Part shown: piece by piece, positions 43,281 to 55,129 of the stretch
How the letters are laid out: every line of letters begins with the position of its first letter
Numbering within the stretch: position 1 is the first letter of the stretch
Assembly: GCF_004193775.1 (NCBI RefSeq)
Contig: NC_041020.1
Span: forward strand, 5,413,657-5,477,656
DNA from: Glycine soja
Taxonomy: Eukaryota; Streptophyta; Magnoliopsida; Fabales; Fabaceae
DNA: 64,000 nt
Reading direction: 5' to 3'
Position numbers and translations under genes: made by a program
The notes under the pieces: generated by a model
Database searches by the model: none
What the model was told of the DNA's origin: nothing
Seen by the model: only the letters and a program-made list of their open reading frames with translations

Positions 43281-46164
43281 TGAATGTTTGATTGGTCAAC
43301 TCAATAGTTCGGCCTAGAGGAGGGTTTAGGCAACTTGTTGTTAACTCATAGGCAAGTGCACCAATATAATTAGTTTTTCTCTATTTAATATTACTCTAGT
43401 TATCACCTACATATATTAATGTACTCAAACCGTAATTCCTCACATGCGAGAGTCTAATTCCCCTAATTCCTTTCTTAATCCCTCAAGAACTTAATTAGTT
43501 GAACCGCATAACTAAAAGAGATGTATAAACAGGCTAAACAACCTCACATTATCCCTAGCAATGAAGTATTTAGATGTTCTTTATGGTCCTAAGGATTAAA
43601 GATATTTTCCAATGCCTAAACCCTAAACATAGCCTATATATGGGTGATCAAACCAAATACATGTGAATCAGCATTGAAAGATACAATGAAAACTAGTAAT
43701 AACATTAAATAGATAGTAAGAGTTAATACATCAAGAGAGTTTGGTGGAAAGCTCCCCAACAAGGGATGGTTTAACCTCTCATTGTCATGAGAGACTTAAC
43801 TATACAAAAAGGGATGGAAATATGAGGGAGAATGGAAGGAAGATGAATGTGAGGAGAGTCAGTGGCTCCCAATGGTTGTCTTCTTCTTCTTCTTCAAGCT
43901 CTAGGGTTATATGTTACTTTTCTACCGAAGTCCCCTTCTTTTCTCTTATTTTTCCCTTAAAAACCATTCTGATATGAGATTTTCGTGATTTCCACGCTAA
44001 GCGCGAGTAAGTGACTGGGCGCTAAGCGGGTGACACCCTCTACCCCATACATATATGTACTAATAAATAAAAGAAATAAGAGATCAAATTTAATTAAAAG
44101 TTTTTAAAATACATTTAAATACAAGCCTTTCAAAAAGGTAAAAGACTCACATTCACTTTTCTAACACCATAATAAAACTTGTTCAAATAATTAATAAATT
44201 ATTTCGGCTCAAAACAAGGTTATCCAAGACCTCATACAATTAATATAGCAACTTATACCCTAATATCACATCCTATCAGAGCATTGTGTCCTGACGTCCT
44301 TCAGCACAAGGTTCCTTAAAGCAATTCACCTAGTCATCTGCTCCCTCGAACACAAAGTTCAAGATCATCACAGGATCCAAACACAAACAATAGAGGGAGT
44401 GAGTTATCACATTCCTAACTAATAGAGAAAAATAAGACAACATATAGGTATAAATATTATATAACAAAATACAATTTACTTAAGCATAACTCACATTATT
44501 TCACCACACGTCCCATTCGTTTTCACAACATTCGCATACTCAATAGTCAAAACACAATATCATCAAATCAATCAATATAGAACAATACACAAGCGTTATG
44601 CAGCAGATACACTAAGACTCAATCCTATATGCAATATGGTACCATGTCAGTGAAAAACCTCGTCGGGCGCCTAGGAGTACATGACAAGACAAACCACACA
44701 CTAGCAAGTCAAGTCACTCTCACTAGGTAATATCATAGGGAGACCAGTCAGGGTCACAGTGTTTTGCGAGAATGCTCCAACCATGTGGGGTCGGCAAAGG
44801 CTTAAAGGAGCACTCAAACTGAGTGACCCCCAAGGCCTACACTTTGAAGAGTCCGTCAGGGCCTCTCCCTCCTGATTCAGGTCCAACCCAGAAAACATTT
44901 TAACACACAGACTCTATCTATGAACTATACAAAACACACAATTCCTCAATTGTTCTCAAATATTTTTAACTCGTCGTCCTTTAAAGGTCTTAGCATTAGC
45001 TCGTCGCTCTTAAAGGGTCTTAGCATTAACTCGTCGCCCTTAAAGGGTCTTATAGTCGTGTGATTGTACAATCCATAATTTACAACTCAATGCACACAAC
45101 ATCTCAATCACGTGCATACTCAATTTATCACATACACTCGATTTCAATCACAATGTTATAATCTCAAAATAACATGTTATCACACCTCATGAATCATACA
45201 CACTTTACCTATGAACTATGCAATACACACAACTACTCAATTATTTTCAAAATCATTTTAACTCGTCACGCTTGTGATTAAACTCGTTGGGTTCCCACAA
45301 TGGATCTCATCACAATACTCGTCGCGCAAAACTCGTCGCCCTTAAAGGGTCTTACAATTGTGTGATTGCACAATTCATAGCTCACAACACAATACACATC
45401 TCAACATACATGTATTCCATCATTCATCACATGTTCAATTCACCACATACTCACAATTTGAATCATCATTTCATATCCTCAATATAACAATTTATACAAA
45501 AGACTATCACAACCTAGAGAGTAAAACCCCTCAAATAATATTACACAATTATATCAAAATCATAGGTCAAAATATACACATATTAAGAGCACAATTTATC
45601 AAGCAATTCTCATTAGAACATGAATATTTTATTTATAATCATAAAGGAAAAATTGCAATTTAATAAACATCCCAAAATAAAACCCTAATTTAATCCTCTA
45701 AGGATCCTTACACATGTTCTCACTAACCCCCAATTGTGAATAACTCATCCCTTACCTATAAGCAGACTCACGTGTCTTCCGACAGCGATAGCGACATCTC
45801 TAGTGGTTCCCTGAGATTTTTCCAGTTTTTCCTCCGACTGCTCCGATAGAGTTTCCAAATGTCAGAGAGACGGAGAAGAGATTGAAGCCTCCATATTGTA
45901 CTGCTTTGTGCGATTCATCTTTCTCCCTCCACAAACATTATTTTGCAAAACCCAACGGTGAAGACGTGAGGATATGACTCTCGAACACAATATAAAAATT
46001 TCACTATAATCCAACGGTGAACAAGTCCGAGATTATAGTTTTACCGAAACGGTTTTGGATTTCTGCGGGAAAGGAAAAAGTTACGATGCGAAGAGTATTT
46101 CTTTCAGCTTAGACATTATTTCAAAATTCCCACACACACACACACACACGCACAGATTTGAGCA
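43281..46164. repeat. LTR-retrotransposon-derived non-coding DNA (probable Gypsy-type pieces)
   Basis: Three textures, all repeat-like. 43281-44040 contains 'aggcaagtgcacc' and the 'cgctaagcgcg' phrase often seen in soybean Gypsy-type elements. 44260-45680 contains repeated 'ctcgtcgcccttaaaggg' words. 45700-46160 is GC-richer text with 'ccaacggtgaa' twice (45953 and 46011) and a CA microsatellite at 46130-46149. No LTR ends or coding domains were delimited, so the family call is tentative. Confidence 0.5.
44915..45410. repeat. Direct repeats with 'ctcgtcgcccttaaagggtctta' units
   Basis: A block beginning 'tatgaactatacaaaacacaca' at 44919 recurs at 45205 (period about 287). Inside the first copy a unit of about 33 bp is repeated three times in tandem (near 44970, 45000 and 45030). 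The same unit returns once near 45330. Confidence 0.8.
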
Positions 46165-46640
46165 CACACGATTCAACAACAGGTCGCCAACAAAAGGAAA
46201 TAAATACAAAAAAGTCTATTTAAACAACTAATTTTTGGAGTTTTATTAGCATAATTTTTATGTGTTTGAACATTATGGTTAACTATTTTCCTTTCATTAT
46301 ATATATTTTACATTATGTGTTTTAATATTATGTGCTTTATTATGTCAATTTTACTTTATTCTTATATCACTCTTATAATATTTATACATAACACTTACTT
46401 TTACATTCATGTTACTCAACTTTAGTTGTGTGGTCATACTCCAATTTTAAAATATTTCCTTATACATATATAGATAAGTATAAATTATTTTAATTTAATA
46501 TATGCATAATTCTTTTTAACTCATTTAACCATCAATAATATAAAATATCATTAATAATTATATTTTTAATTTTTATTTATCAATCAAATTATTTATTTAA
46601 ATTATTTATAAACCCGTGCATCACGTGCGTCTATGTCTAG
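46165..46640 (+). mobile_element. Helitron-like 3' terminal fragment, copy A
   Basis: Ends CCCGTGCATCACGTGCG, then 11 bases later CTAG followed by T, like a Helitron 3' end (hairpin then CTRR). Its stem is degraded. Over about 460 bp it matches, inverted, the region 54095-54560; shared words include 'aaatagactttttgta' and 'ttgttggcgacct' on its minus strand. The family is supported by the RPA-like gene next to copy B, a cargo typical of plant Helitrons. A MULE or other element with similar GC-rich ends remains possible. Confidence 0.55.
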
Positions 46641-47856
46641 TTGTCATTAAACTCGGAAGGTTTTGTAACAGCTTGCAAAGATACATCACGATGCTCAGAA
46701 ATCATTAAATTCTTACTCATGAGTTTTTTTAAAAGATAAACCTAAGCATACATAAAGCATATCATCCTAGCCCCTAGGTGTGGCTTTTGTGAATGTATTA
46801 CCAGTTACCACTTAGGACTCTCCATCGTACCTTTACAGACCAAAAGAAAAATATATGTAGTATGTAAAGCCACATTCATACCTTAACCCGTCCTGCTGAA
46901 GCTTTTTAAGATTTGGTATATGCATGGAAAGTTCTACAAGGTGTTCAGCGCAAAAGTTAAACAACAAAGACTCTAGGCAGAATCCATCCCAGTAAAATAC
47001 CACAAATTATATACATAATCGATGTAAAAAAACAATACATGTAAGTTCGAATATTCAAACCTTACTCTAAATAAAAAATAACATGTTTCAATTTGTGTGG
47101 ATGAAAAATATATTGAAAATTTTGTAAAGACGAATTCCAAACATTATCATATTTATGAGAAGGAAGAAAAATATATTTTAATCCTTTTATATCAGTTAAG
47201 CAAATAACTAATGTAAATATAACATTTTTTATGTTGGTTATGTATATAATTGATGTAAATGTAATGTTTTTTTATATCGGTTATATATATAATTAATATA
47301 AAAAAGTTATACACATAACTTCAAATATTCAAACCTTACATCAGACCAAAAAATAATACAATTCAATTTTAAAAGGACTAAATATATTAAAAATTTTACA
47401 GAAAAGAAATCTAAACTCTTTTAATTTTATGAAGATCAAAAGCATATTTTAGCTTTACCAAATTATTCAGGTGGTCTTATTACATAATATACTTTCGAAC
47501 AATTGAATTAAAAAATTATATTTATTTTATGATTTAATTACTTTACTGTTTATATTTTTTAATTTATAAATAATATATTATGTCCTACCTGTTTCTTATT
47601 TTAGAGAAAACTTCCTATGCATGCAACTAAATAGTAGAAGCATGCACTAAATCTAAAGACAGAATAAAGGTGGAAAGGATCTAGTAAAACAAACAATTAG
47701 TAGCAAAATAATTGTATAAAACTACAGCATGGTCCTTCATTATGAAACAAAAATCCAAGAAGACTCATTAAACCACAATCAATTTACATATTCCATGCAC
47801 CTAAAATCACTAATATAAAAAGGAAAAAGCATTCTGGTAGAAGCATTCTGTGGTTT
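46641..47856. other. Intergenic DNA with a diverged direct repeat
   Basis: The text 'gttcgaatattcaaaccttactc' at about 47045 recurs as 'cttcaaatattcaaaccttacatc' at about 47320, with about 150 bp of similar sequence after each. No gene was recognised. Confidence 0.5.
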
Positions 47857-48192
47857 CTAGCAAATCAATCGGTTAACTTTGTTCACTGCACAGGTACTTT
47901 GAGTTGAAGAAGTGATTGGTTTACCAAGGTAGGAGAGTTTGACATTCCCTGCCACGATCACTAGTATCTTGGGCTTAGAGTCAATTTCTATGCTCTGGGG
48001 TATTATTGCATGTTTCATGTCTTCAGCTTCAGCTGAGGATTAAGAAACATGCTTTCTTTTGGTGCACATAAGGATCACCAATGCCACAGAAATCAGAATC
48101 AACTATATAGATAAGCCTCCAAAAAAGTAAGAAATTGGAGACCTCCAATTCTTAATCTCACTGTCTGATGATGAACTACTCGTTGGCCTCAT
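47857..48192 (-). pseudogene. GLUTAMINE DUMPER (GDU)-like pseudogene
   Basis: GDU proteins are small single-span plasma-membrane proteins that raise amino-acid export in plants (family knowledge). From ATG at 48192 the frame gives a Ser-rich start, then W-R-S-P-I-S-Y-F-F-G-G-L. A TAG at codon 30 and a TAA at codon 51 interrupt it, yet the same frame continues without any shift. It gives a hydrophobic helix (L-I-L-I-S-V-A-L-V-I-L), then S-K-P-K-I-L-V-I-V-A-G-N, the VIMAG-type motif that defines the family, then Y-L-G-K-P-I and a stop at 47857. The 112-codon span is the usual size. Two nonsense changes in an otherwise intact frame indicate a young pseudogene, unless the sequence has errors. Confidence 0.85.
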
Positions 48193-48714
48193 CCTGCTTA
48201 AATATATCTCTAATGGTATAGAATTAATAGTGCAACAATTGCAGTTATATGATGTGAGGTGGTGGTGCCAGAATTTATAGTAAAACTGGAACAATTTTAT
48301 TTACAAAAGTACCCTTTTGGCATGAGGAAGATTCCTTTTTATGCTTGCCCATATGCTTCACGTGGAGGTCAAAAGTGCAAAGCATTCATGATTTCGAATC
48401 TCAAACGTGCCTAATATGAAATATGCACCAAGAAATTGTATTACCACTCTGTCTTTCAAACTGGAACTTTCAAAATTAACATATTTTCCCCCAGTTTTTG
48501 ATTTACCGAATTTTGTTACTTAGAAAGTAACTGCCAAACTCAAGAAAATTTTATCGTACTATTATATATTTAGCTATACTCTATAACAGTGAATGCTAAA
48601 CTTTTAAAGAGAATAAAGAAAAAGGTGGAAGTAAAAAAATTAAGGAAAAAGATTAAAATAGATGTGTAGCCACATAAAAATGACAATATACAAAAATAAT
48701 TTTGTATAAAGAGA
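48193..48714. other. Upstream flank of the GDU relic
   Basis: AT-rich DNA. The GDU frame stays open upstream to an ATG at 48294, but the added residues do not look like a GDU N-terminus. Confidence 0.45.
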
Positions 48715-49120
48715 TATTGATATGACACCGATTGAGAAAAAGATGACAGAAAAATTAATTAAGGTAATTTGGATACATACAGCAAAGGTTACTAGAAAAA
48801 TAGATTGTATGATTTTTAGTCCCATGAAAAATTGCAAAGGGAGACCAAGAACATTGAAAGAAATTGTTAAGAGGAATTTCATAGTGAATATTATCCTTGA
48901 GTATTTAGTCTTTACTTGAGTACAATGACATATTGTATGATATGTAGCCGACCTCACCTAGTGAGAGACGAATCTTGTTATTATTATTACTGTTCTGGTT
49001 ATCAAATAACATGCGGCCCTAAAGTTCTGTTTAAAATTGATCATGTGCAGAAAGCAGTAGATTCTCTAACCATAATATGGGAAGAGACAACAACTAGGAA
49101 ACGTTTCATCTTTTGGAGTC
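48715..49120 (+). pseudogene. LINE-like retroelement 3' end relic
   Basis: The plus-strand frame shows G-R-P-R-T-L-K-E-I-V-K-R-N, and after stops Y-V-A-D-L-T, resembling the final segment of plant LINE-like reverse-transcriptase proteins. A (TTA)n stretch and an H-V-Q-K-A-V-D-S-L segment follow. Stops are frequent. The assignment rests on remembered resemblance only. Confidence 0.5.
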
Positions 49121-50014
49121 ACTAACTTATAAGGTGATCTTTGAAGATCGATTACAGATTTCAACCTTCCCTGTGTTCCCCTTTAGTAACCAACAATATT
49201 TATTGCCTAACTTCAGCAGTTTCTAATTTTCCAAACACAGGCAAATCAAGAGGTGTAAAGGTACATAAAAAAAAAAAAAAAGAGGTGTAAAGGCAAAATG
49301 TCTTTCGGTTGTGTTATGCAATTGCATTGAGAATTACTAGTTGAGGTAGCTTACAAAATCTTTACTATATTCCTCTTTTTCTCAACCACATGATCATATG
49401 CAGCTAGTGGTTGCAGTTGTTTGTTGCTTCAACCTCTAGCACCATGTGATTTGTGTGCTACCTGTTTAGTCTCAATTTGAAGATTTTCAAAAACACTTAT
49501 GATCTTTTACCGATTCAGAGACATGTTAGGCTACGGTTTTTCTATTTTTGTGAATAGAAGAAAATTGAGGTACACAGAATGTGTGCATATTATGTTAGCG
49601 TGTGTCTGCATGCCTAATTAGCAAAAAGAAAATGATGCTTCAAGAATTTGATACAAACAGTGGCATTGAAGTGGTCCAATTCCCAAGAGGCAAGAGCTAT
49701 CTATCTATTCCTAGTTGTTACCTTAAGGCTAGAGCACTTTTCTTCTGGTTATATTAATAAAGCAATTCTCATTCTGTTATATTGAAACATATAGTTACAA
49801 TAAATATGATAAAAAAATAAAACTTAAAGAATGTCTAATACAATGGCCATATTAGAAAAGAATATATATCATACAAATAAGAATGATCACATCGTGTCTA
49901 CACGATGATTTGACTCTAGCAATCTTTCTTTACAATATCTCCCAACAGAATTCTAAATGATTAATGAGAGATTGAATGGATCAAACAAGACACCACTCAT
50001 ACATGGCTATGTCT
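49121..50014. other. Downstream flank of the Ca2+-ATPase gene
   Basis: Holds the probable 3' UTR of the minus-strand ATPase gene near 49800-50014. Also contains a tandem 'agaggtgtaaagg' pair around an A-run near 49250-49294. Nothing else was recognised. Confidence 0.5.
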
Positions 50015-53000
50015 TCATTTCTTCTTACTCAAAAAACTGAGGAATGGTTTATCTGGGACAGGTATTAACTTCACAACCCAACCAATTGGCCAGGAAACTG
50101 CGGCTAAACCAATGCAGATACCCCATTGTCCCCAATTTAGCCTCTCTGTGTCAGCAAATTTCTTGAGAAACTCAACCATCACCACCTGAAGGATTATTGT
50201 TATGCCAATAATGCCTAAAAACAACTTGCTCCTGTGTATGCCTTTGAAGACATTCCTCTTCTCCATCTTCCTTGCATTGAATTCATTGAACACTTGACAA
50301 AGAACAAATGTGTTGAAAATCAATGTGTCATTTACTCCTGATGTCACACCAAAGATAGACTCACCTTTAAATTGAAGGGTCAGCAAAATTGCTATTTGGT
50401 ACAAAGCTTGAGCCAATAGGTTCCTCCACATGACATTGGTGATGAGAGGTTTTGTTCTACCCACTGGTGGTTTGTGCATCAATTCCATTGTAGGTTTTTC
50501 TGTTGCAAGAGCCAAAGCACCTAATGTGTCCATGATCAAGTTCACCCATAATAATTGCACTGCTGTTAGTGGCACTTTCCCAGCTGACACTGCTGCCACA
50601 AAGTTGATTGCAAGTGCTGCCACATTCACTGTCAATTGAAACTGAATGAACTTCTGGATGTTGTTGTAAACACACCTTCCCCACCTTAAGACAGTGACCA
50701 CAGATGCAAAATTGTCATCCAATATAACAATATCTGAGCTCTCTTTCGCCACTTCAGTACCTTGAATTCCCATAGAGAGTCCAATATCAGCTTCTTTGAG
50801 AGCCGGTGCATCGTTTGTTCCATCCCCAGTGACAGCAACTACATGGCCTTTTTGTTTTAGGCATTGAACCATTAGAAGTTTGTCAAAAGGAGAAGATCTT
50901 GCCATCACACAGATTTTTTCCACCTTCTCCAACCTCTCTTCATGCGTGTAGTTGCGGAATTCCTCTCCTTCAATCACTGCTCCATCTGTGTCTTGATTAG
51001 GCCGAAGTATGCCGCATTCGGTTGCTATGGCCTTTGCAGTGAAAACATTGTCACCTGTGATCATTTTGATATTCACACCAGCATTTTGGCATGCTTCCAC
51101 GGCATTCTTCACCCCTTGACGACATGGATCCTTAATACCCACAAGCCCCAACAATGTTAAACCATTTTCTTTCACTTTCGCCATTGCATTCCCTTCTTCA
51201 TCTACAAGCTCCTCCTCAGCTACTTCTACATGTGCAAAAGCAATGCAACGAAGACTACTAGAAGCCATACCTTGAATAATGTGCTCAAACTTCAACATCC
51301 TATCATTGTCAAGATCTTTCACAATGCCAGAAGCATCATAGTATCTTGAACACATCTTTAGTACCATCTCAGCTGCTCCTTTCCAATGTGCATTAACTGT
51401 GTTGTCTACCTTCCTTCTCAACAAAACTCCACTTCTTTTCTTCTTTGAGTTGAAGGTCTCAACATGAATGATGGAACAACTTCTTGTCAAGTTCTCCATC
51501 TCCATGTTCAATTCCAAGACAGCCCAAGATAGGATTGCTTTCTCTGTGGGACTACCTGAAAACTCAAATTCAGAACCTGATTTATTGGACTTGTGCACAC
51601 TTCCAGTAGTGTTTAGAGCCACTCCTTCTTGGATCAATTGAAGAACAAATGGAGCAACCTTTGTGTAGGCACTTTCTAGCACCGGTTCTAGGCCAAGCCA
51701 AACCTTAGTCACCTTCATCTCGTTAAGTGTGAGAGTTCCTGTCTTATCAGTACAAATTGTGGTAGCAGAACCCATTGTCTCACATGCAGAGAGCTTTCTC
51801 ACCATTGCTTGGTCAGCCATCATTTTCTTCATTGAATAAGCCAGAGTTAGAGTCACAGCCAGAGGAAGACCCTCAGGGATTGCAACAACAACAATTGTAA
51901 CTGCATCAGCAACAATCCCCACAACAGCATTCATGATATCATCAAACTTGGTCCTGCTTCCATTGAACTCTTTGATCCCAGTCTCATCCTTTGTGTTACC
52001 TGTGAAGTACCTAACCAACAAAACAACAAGGACAAGAAAAGCCACAGCCAAACCAACCTTCCCAATGGATGATGTCAGCTTGTTTAATCTCTCTTGCAAA
52101 GGAGTTTCCTCATCAATATCTTGGCTTATTGAACTCATCATTTGGCCCCATGTTGTGTTCATTCCAACTGAAGTAACAAGCATCTTAGCATATCCATCAG
52201 CCACTTTGGTACCTGAGAACAGAAAAGGGTGGTTTTGTCTACTAATCTCAACATGATCACTCTCTCCTGTCATGCTTGCTTCATCGACTTTAAGTGAATG
52301 TCCTTCTATGAACAACCCATCTGCTGGCACTTGATCTCCAATCTTCAAGCAAATAACATCGCCAACTACGATTTCGAAGATTGAAACATTTTGGCGCCTC
52401 CCACTTCTAACCACATCAATTTGTATGTCATTGCTCACTTGAGACAGCTTGTCAAACTGTCTATTCTGTCTGAAGTTGCTCACTGCTGACAAGGAAATAA
52501 CAATGAACACCGCGACAAAGATGCTTCCACCATCGTACCAACCTTCTTTAATTCCATGCTCCTTGATTCCAAAGCCAAGGGAAAGAGCAGCACAAACCAT
52601 GAGGATTAGAATAGTGACATCCTTAAAGGCTTCCACCACAAAGTGAAAGAAGCCTTTGGAAGGTGGTTTGTGGTAAGTGTTGGAACCAAACACTTGTCTT
52701 CTACGTGTGATGTCTTCAGCATCATCATCACCACCTTTGATACCATACTCAACGTGGGTTTGAAGGGCTTTAGCCACCCCTTCAACCCCACCAAATCTAT
52801 CAAGGTTCTCAAGCTCTTTTTCTTTGACAATATCGGTGAGGGCTGTTTGGTCTATATCAAAGGAATGGTGAGGGTTCAAATCAACAACTGTGAAAGATGG
52901 TGTTGGTGTTGGTGTTGGTGAAGGTGAGGCTTTTGCTTTGGTTTTGTTTGGTTTCTTGAGAGTGGAGTGTGACATAATAGCTCGGGAACAATAGATGGCC

Positions 53001-53104
53001 ATGAATGCAGAGTGCCATCTTTTAATGGATGCACTAACGGTGGGGTTTGGTGCATTGAGGAGTGTCTCAATGTGTTGCAAGTTTGTGAGCAAGGGCATTG
53101 ACAT
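50015..53104 (-). CDS. Autoinhibited Ca2+-ATPase, plasma-membrane type, ACA12/ACA13-like
   Basis: A P2B-type pump that exports Ca2+ from the cytosol using ATP. The 1029 aa protein comes from one uninterrupted frame, which fits the intron-poor ACA12/13 subgroup. The N-terminal regulatory region has a basic/aromatic stretch (about residues 27-42, a calmodulin-binding candidate) and a Pro-Thr repeat (61-69). The actuator domain has T-G-E-S at 279-282. The membrane segment with P-E-G-L-P is at 410-414. The phosphorylation site is Asp453 in D-K-T-G-T-L-T. The nucleotide domain has K-G-A-A-E at 575-579, and the hinge has G-D-G-T-N-D at 760-765. A C-terminal membrane bundle includes the L-L-W-V-N-L-I-M-D-T-L-G-A-L-A-L-A-T-E region. 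All catalytic motifs are intact. In Arabidopsis this subgroup is induced by stress and pathogens (family knowledge). The start is the first ATG (53104); a second ATG lies two codons later. Confidence 0.97.
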   Translation of the reverse strand: MSMPLLTNLQHIETLLNAPNPTVSASIKRWHSAFMAIYCSRAIMSHSTLKKPNKTKAKASPSPTPTPTPSFTVVDLNPHHSFDIDQTALTDIVKEKELENLDRFGGVEGVAKALQTHVEYGIKGGDDDAEDITRRRQVFGSNTYHKPPSKGFFHFVVEAFKDVTILILMVCAALSLGFGIKEHGIKEGWYDGGSIFVAVFIVISLSAVSNFRQNRQFDKLSQVSNDIQIDVVRSGRRQNVSIFEIVVGDVICLKIGDQVPADGLFIEGHSLKVDEASMTGESDHVEISRQNHPFLFSGTKVADGYAKMLVTSVGMNTTWGQMMSSISQDIDEETPLQERLNKLTSSIGKVGLAVAFLVLVVLLVRYFTGNTKDETGIKEFNGSRTKFDDIMNAVVGIVADAVTIVVVAIPEGLPLAVTLTLAYSMKKMMADQAMVRKLSACETMGSATTICTDKTGTLTLNEMKVTKVWLGLEPVLESAYTKVAPFVLQLIQEGVALNTTGSVHKSNKSGSEFEFSGSPTEKAILSWAVLELNMEMENLTRSCSIIHVETFNSKKKRSGVLLRRKVDNTVNAHWKGAAEMVLKMCSRYYDASGIVKDLDNDRMLKFEHIIQGMASSSLRCIAFAHVEVAEEELVDEEGNAMAKVKENGLTLLGLVGIKDPCRQGVKNAVEACQNAGVNIKMITGDNVFTAKAIATECGILRPNQDTDGAVIEGEEFRNYTHEERLEKVEKICVMARSSPFDKLLMVQCLKQKGHVVAVTGDGTNDAPALKEADIGLSMGIQGTEVAKESSDIVILDDNFASVVTVLRWGRCVYNNIQKFIQFQLTVNVAALAINFVAAVSAGKVPLTAVQLLWVNLIMDTLGALALATEKPTMELMHKPPVGRTKPLITNVMWRNLLAQALYQIAILLTLQFKGESIFGVTSGVNDTLIFNTFVLCQVFNEFNARKMEKRNVFKGIHRSKLFLGIIGITIILQVVMVEFLKKFADTERLNWGQWGICIGLAAVSWPIGWVVKLIPVPDKPFLSFLSKKK

Positions 53105-54094
53105 GGTTGCAAGTTTGTAACTAAGGTAAGAATATATACCTCAAAATAAGAGTAAAAAGAAGAGATCGAATTGAAGAAGAAACACAAAGTGTTGTGTATA
53201 TTGTTCGAGAAGGCAATGATTTGAAAGATTGAAGCTATTTGTAACACAGTATGTTCTGGAAACAAAAGGGTACAATGTTCTCTACCTTGTACGCGAAACT
53301 GATGTATGTAAATTGTTGAGGAGTCTAAAATTATTGTAACAACTAATAAGCTTTGATATTTACCAAGAGTGACAATCTATCCTCATATATATGGGAATAA
53401 AGCATGTTAACGCGTTTAGTTTGCTGGAGAGATTTCTTAGCATTCAAGGAAGATGACGCACTCATTAGTCATTACCTTTAAAAAGAAACAAATCAATAAA
53501 GAAGATGAATCATTTCCTCAATATGAAATGAAAGATAGTTTCACAATTGCAGCTTTTTTGGCGGTTAGGAATTACGTAGAGTGAAATTTATCAATTGGTG
53601 CCTTTTTTTTTTTAATTTTAATTTCCAATGCAGGTTTTAAGGTACGAGGATGCTTCGAGGAGGTGACGGGTTAATATTAAAGTCGACAATATTCCAAAGC
53701 GACGAAGGAAAGTTCTTTACTTCCAATAATGGCAATTTTTGTCGACTTCTGCGTTGTTTCGCTTTCTTTTTTATTTAGAGGTTAAGGTAATTGCAATTTG
53801 AGAGTGAAGTTAATAGTATATTATATTTCAAGACTTCGTAATATATTGATCAACAACAGCAAAGTATATGTTTCTTATTCTAAGTGGGTCACCAAGACAG
53901 CAAATTTAATGGCCCACACGACACCAAACAACCTTTTTGACCATTTTGATCATGGATAAGGATGCAATTCATCTGGATAATTAATCTGCATACCTTGTCT
54001 CATCATTCTGTTCAAGTTAACATTATTAACTAAACAATTGAAAAGGGAAACACGAACCTAACGAGGATTATTTATAGTTAGATATTTATAATAA
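53105..54094. other. Promoter region of the Ca2+-ATPase gene and intergenic DNA
   Basis: On the minus strand a CATATATATG string near 53382-53391 is a possible TATA box, giving a leader of about 250 bp. A TGACGC word (53453-53458) could bind TGA-type factors. No gene was recognised beyond it. Confidence 0.4.
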
Positions 54095-54604
54095 ACTAAA
54101 CAAATACCCAAGCGTTGCGCGGGTTTATAATTAATTAAAAAAATATTTAAATAAATTATTTATTTAATAAATTAAATTTAAAATATAATTGTTAATGATA
54201 TTTTATATCATTTTTTTTAAAGGGGATAAAAAGTTACTTATAAATTAAGATATTTTTATTTATCAATATATTTATAAGAGAATATTTTAAAATTAAAGAT
54301 TGACCACTGAATTAAAGTTGATTAATATGAAGATAAAAGTAAGCGTTATGTATAAATTTTATAAGAACAATATAAGGATAAAGTGAAATTGACATAAAAA
54401 AATTGTCAAAAAATATATTTAACCAAAGAAAAATAGTCAATCATAATGGTAAAACATATAAAAATGATGCGAATAAAATATCGAAAATTGTTCATTTAAA
54501 TAGACTTTTTGTACCTATTTTCTTTTGTTGGTGACCTATTGTTGAATTTTGTTTTCTTTGGTGTACTCCTTTTCAAACTTTTTCTAAAATTGAATAAAGT
54601 TCAT

Positions 54605-54895
54605 TTGATGATGAAGATTCATCTTTTGACTTCTTGGATGCTTGAAGCTTTGAGTTTTACTTATGACACATTGAATTTTTCACATTTTTTCTTTAATGGA
54701 TTTTTTTCTTTTGATGATGAAGATGCATCTTTTGACTTCTTAGATAATTGTTACTTTGGACTTTGACTTGTGCCAGTTTGTTTATTGGCCTTTTTTTTTA
54801 ATGGATTTTGTGAGATTTGATAAACTTCTTCATGAGAAGATGAAGATGCACCTTTTGACTTGTTGGATCCTTGTAGCTTTGGGCTTTGACTTATA
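54605..54895. repeat. Tandem repeats of about 110-120 bp in the Helitron-like copy
   Basis: Three diverged units, each with a GATGAAGATKCATCTTTTGA-like core (54616, 54717 and 54838), followed by a 'ttggatgcttgaagctttg'-like phrase. On the minus strand they could encode a Lys/Ser-rich tail. Confidence 0.75.
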
Positions 54896-55129
54896 ATTAG
54901 TTCTTTATCTCATTCATTTGATGATATTTGTTGTGGTGAAGTGGACTCTTTTTTAATAAAAATATTAATTAATGGACAAAACTATTAATATTTTGTACAA
55001 GAAGTAAAAATGTAAATAAAGTATAAATATGGTTATCTGTTTAATTTCTTTGAGAAGAGGATCATGCTAAATTATATTTTTTGGGATAAGAGTCCTTGTG
55101 ATGATATAGATTTGAAATCCTTCCTTCAA

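Noticed and set aside
43741..43977. Ser-rich plus-strand frame
   Set aside because: It lies in Gypsy-like non-coding repeat text; the Ser run is a (TTC)n microsatellite.
52876..53265. Minus-strand frame overlapping the Ca2+-ATPase start
   Set aside because: It is in a different frame from the pump and derives from the same DNA, including the Pro-Thr repeat region.
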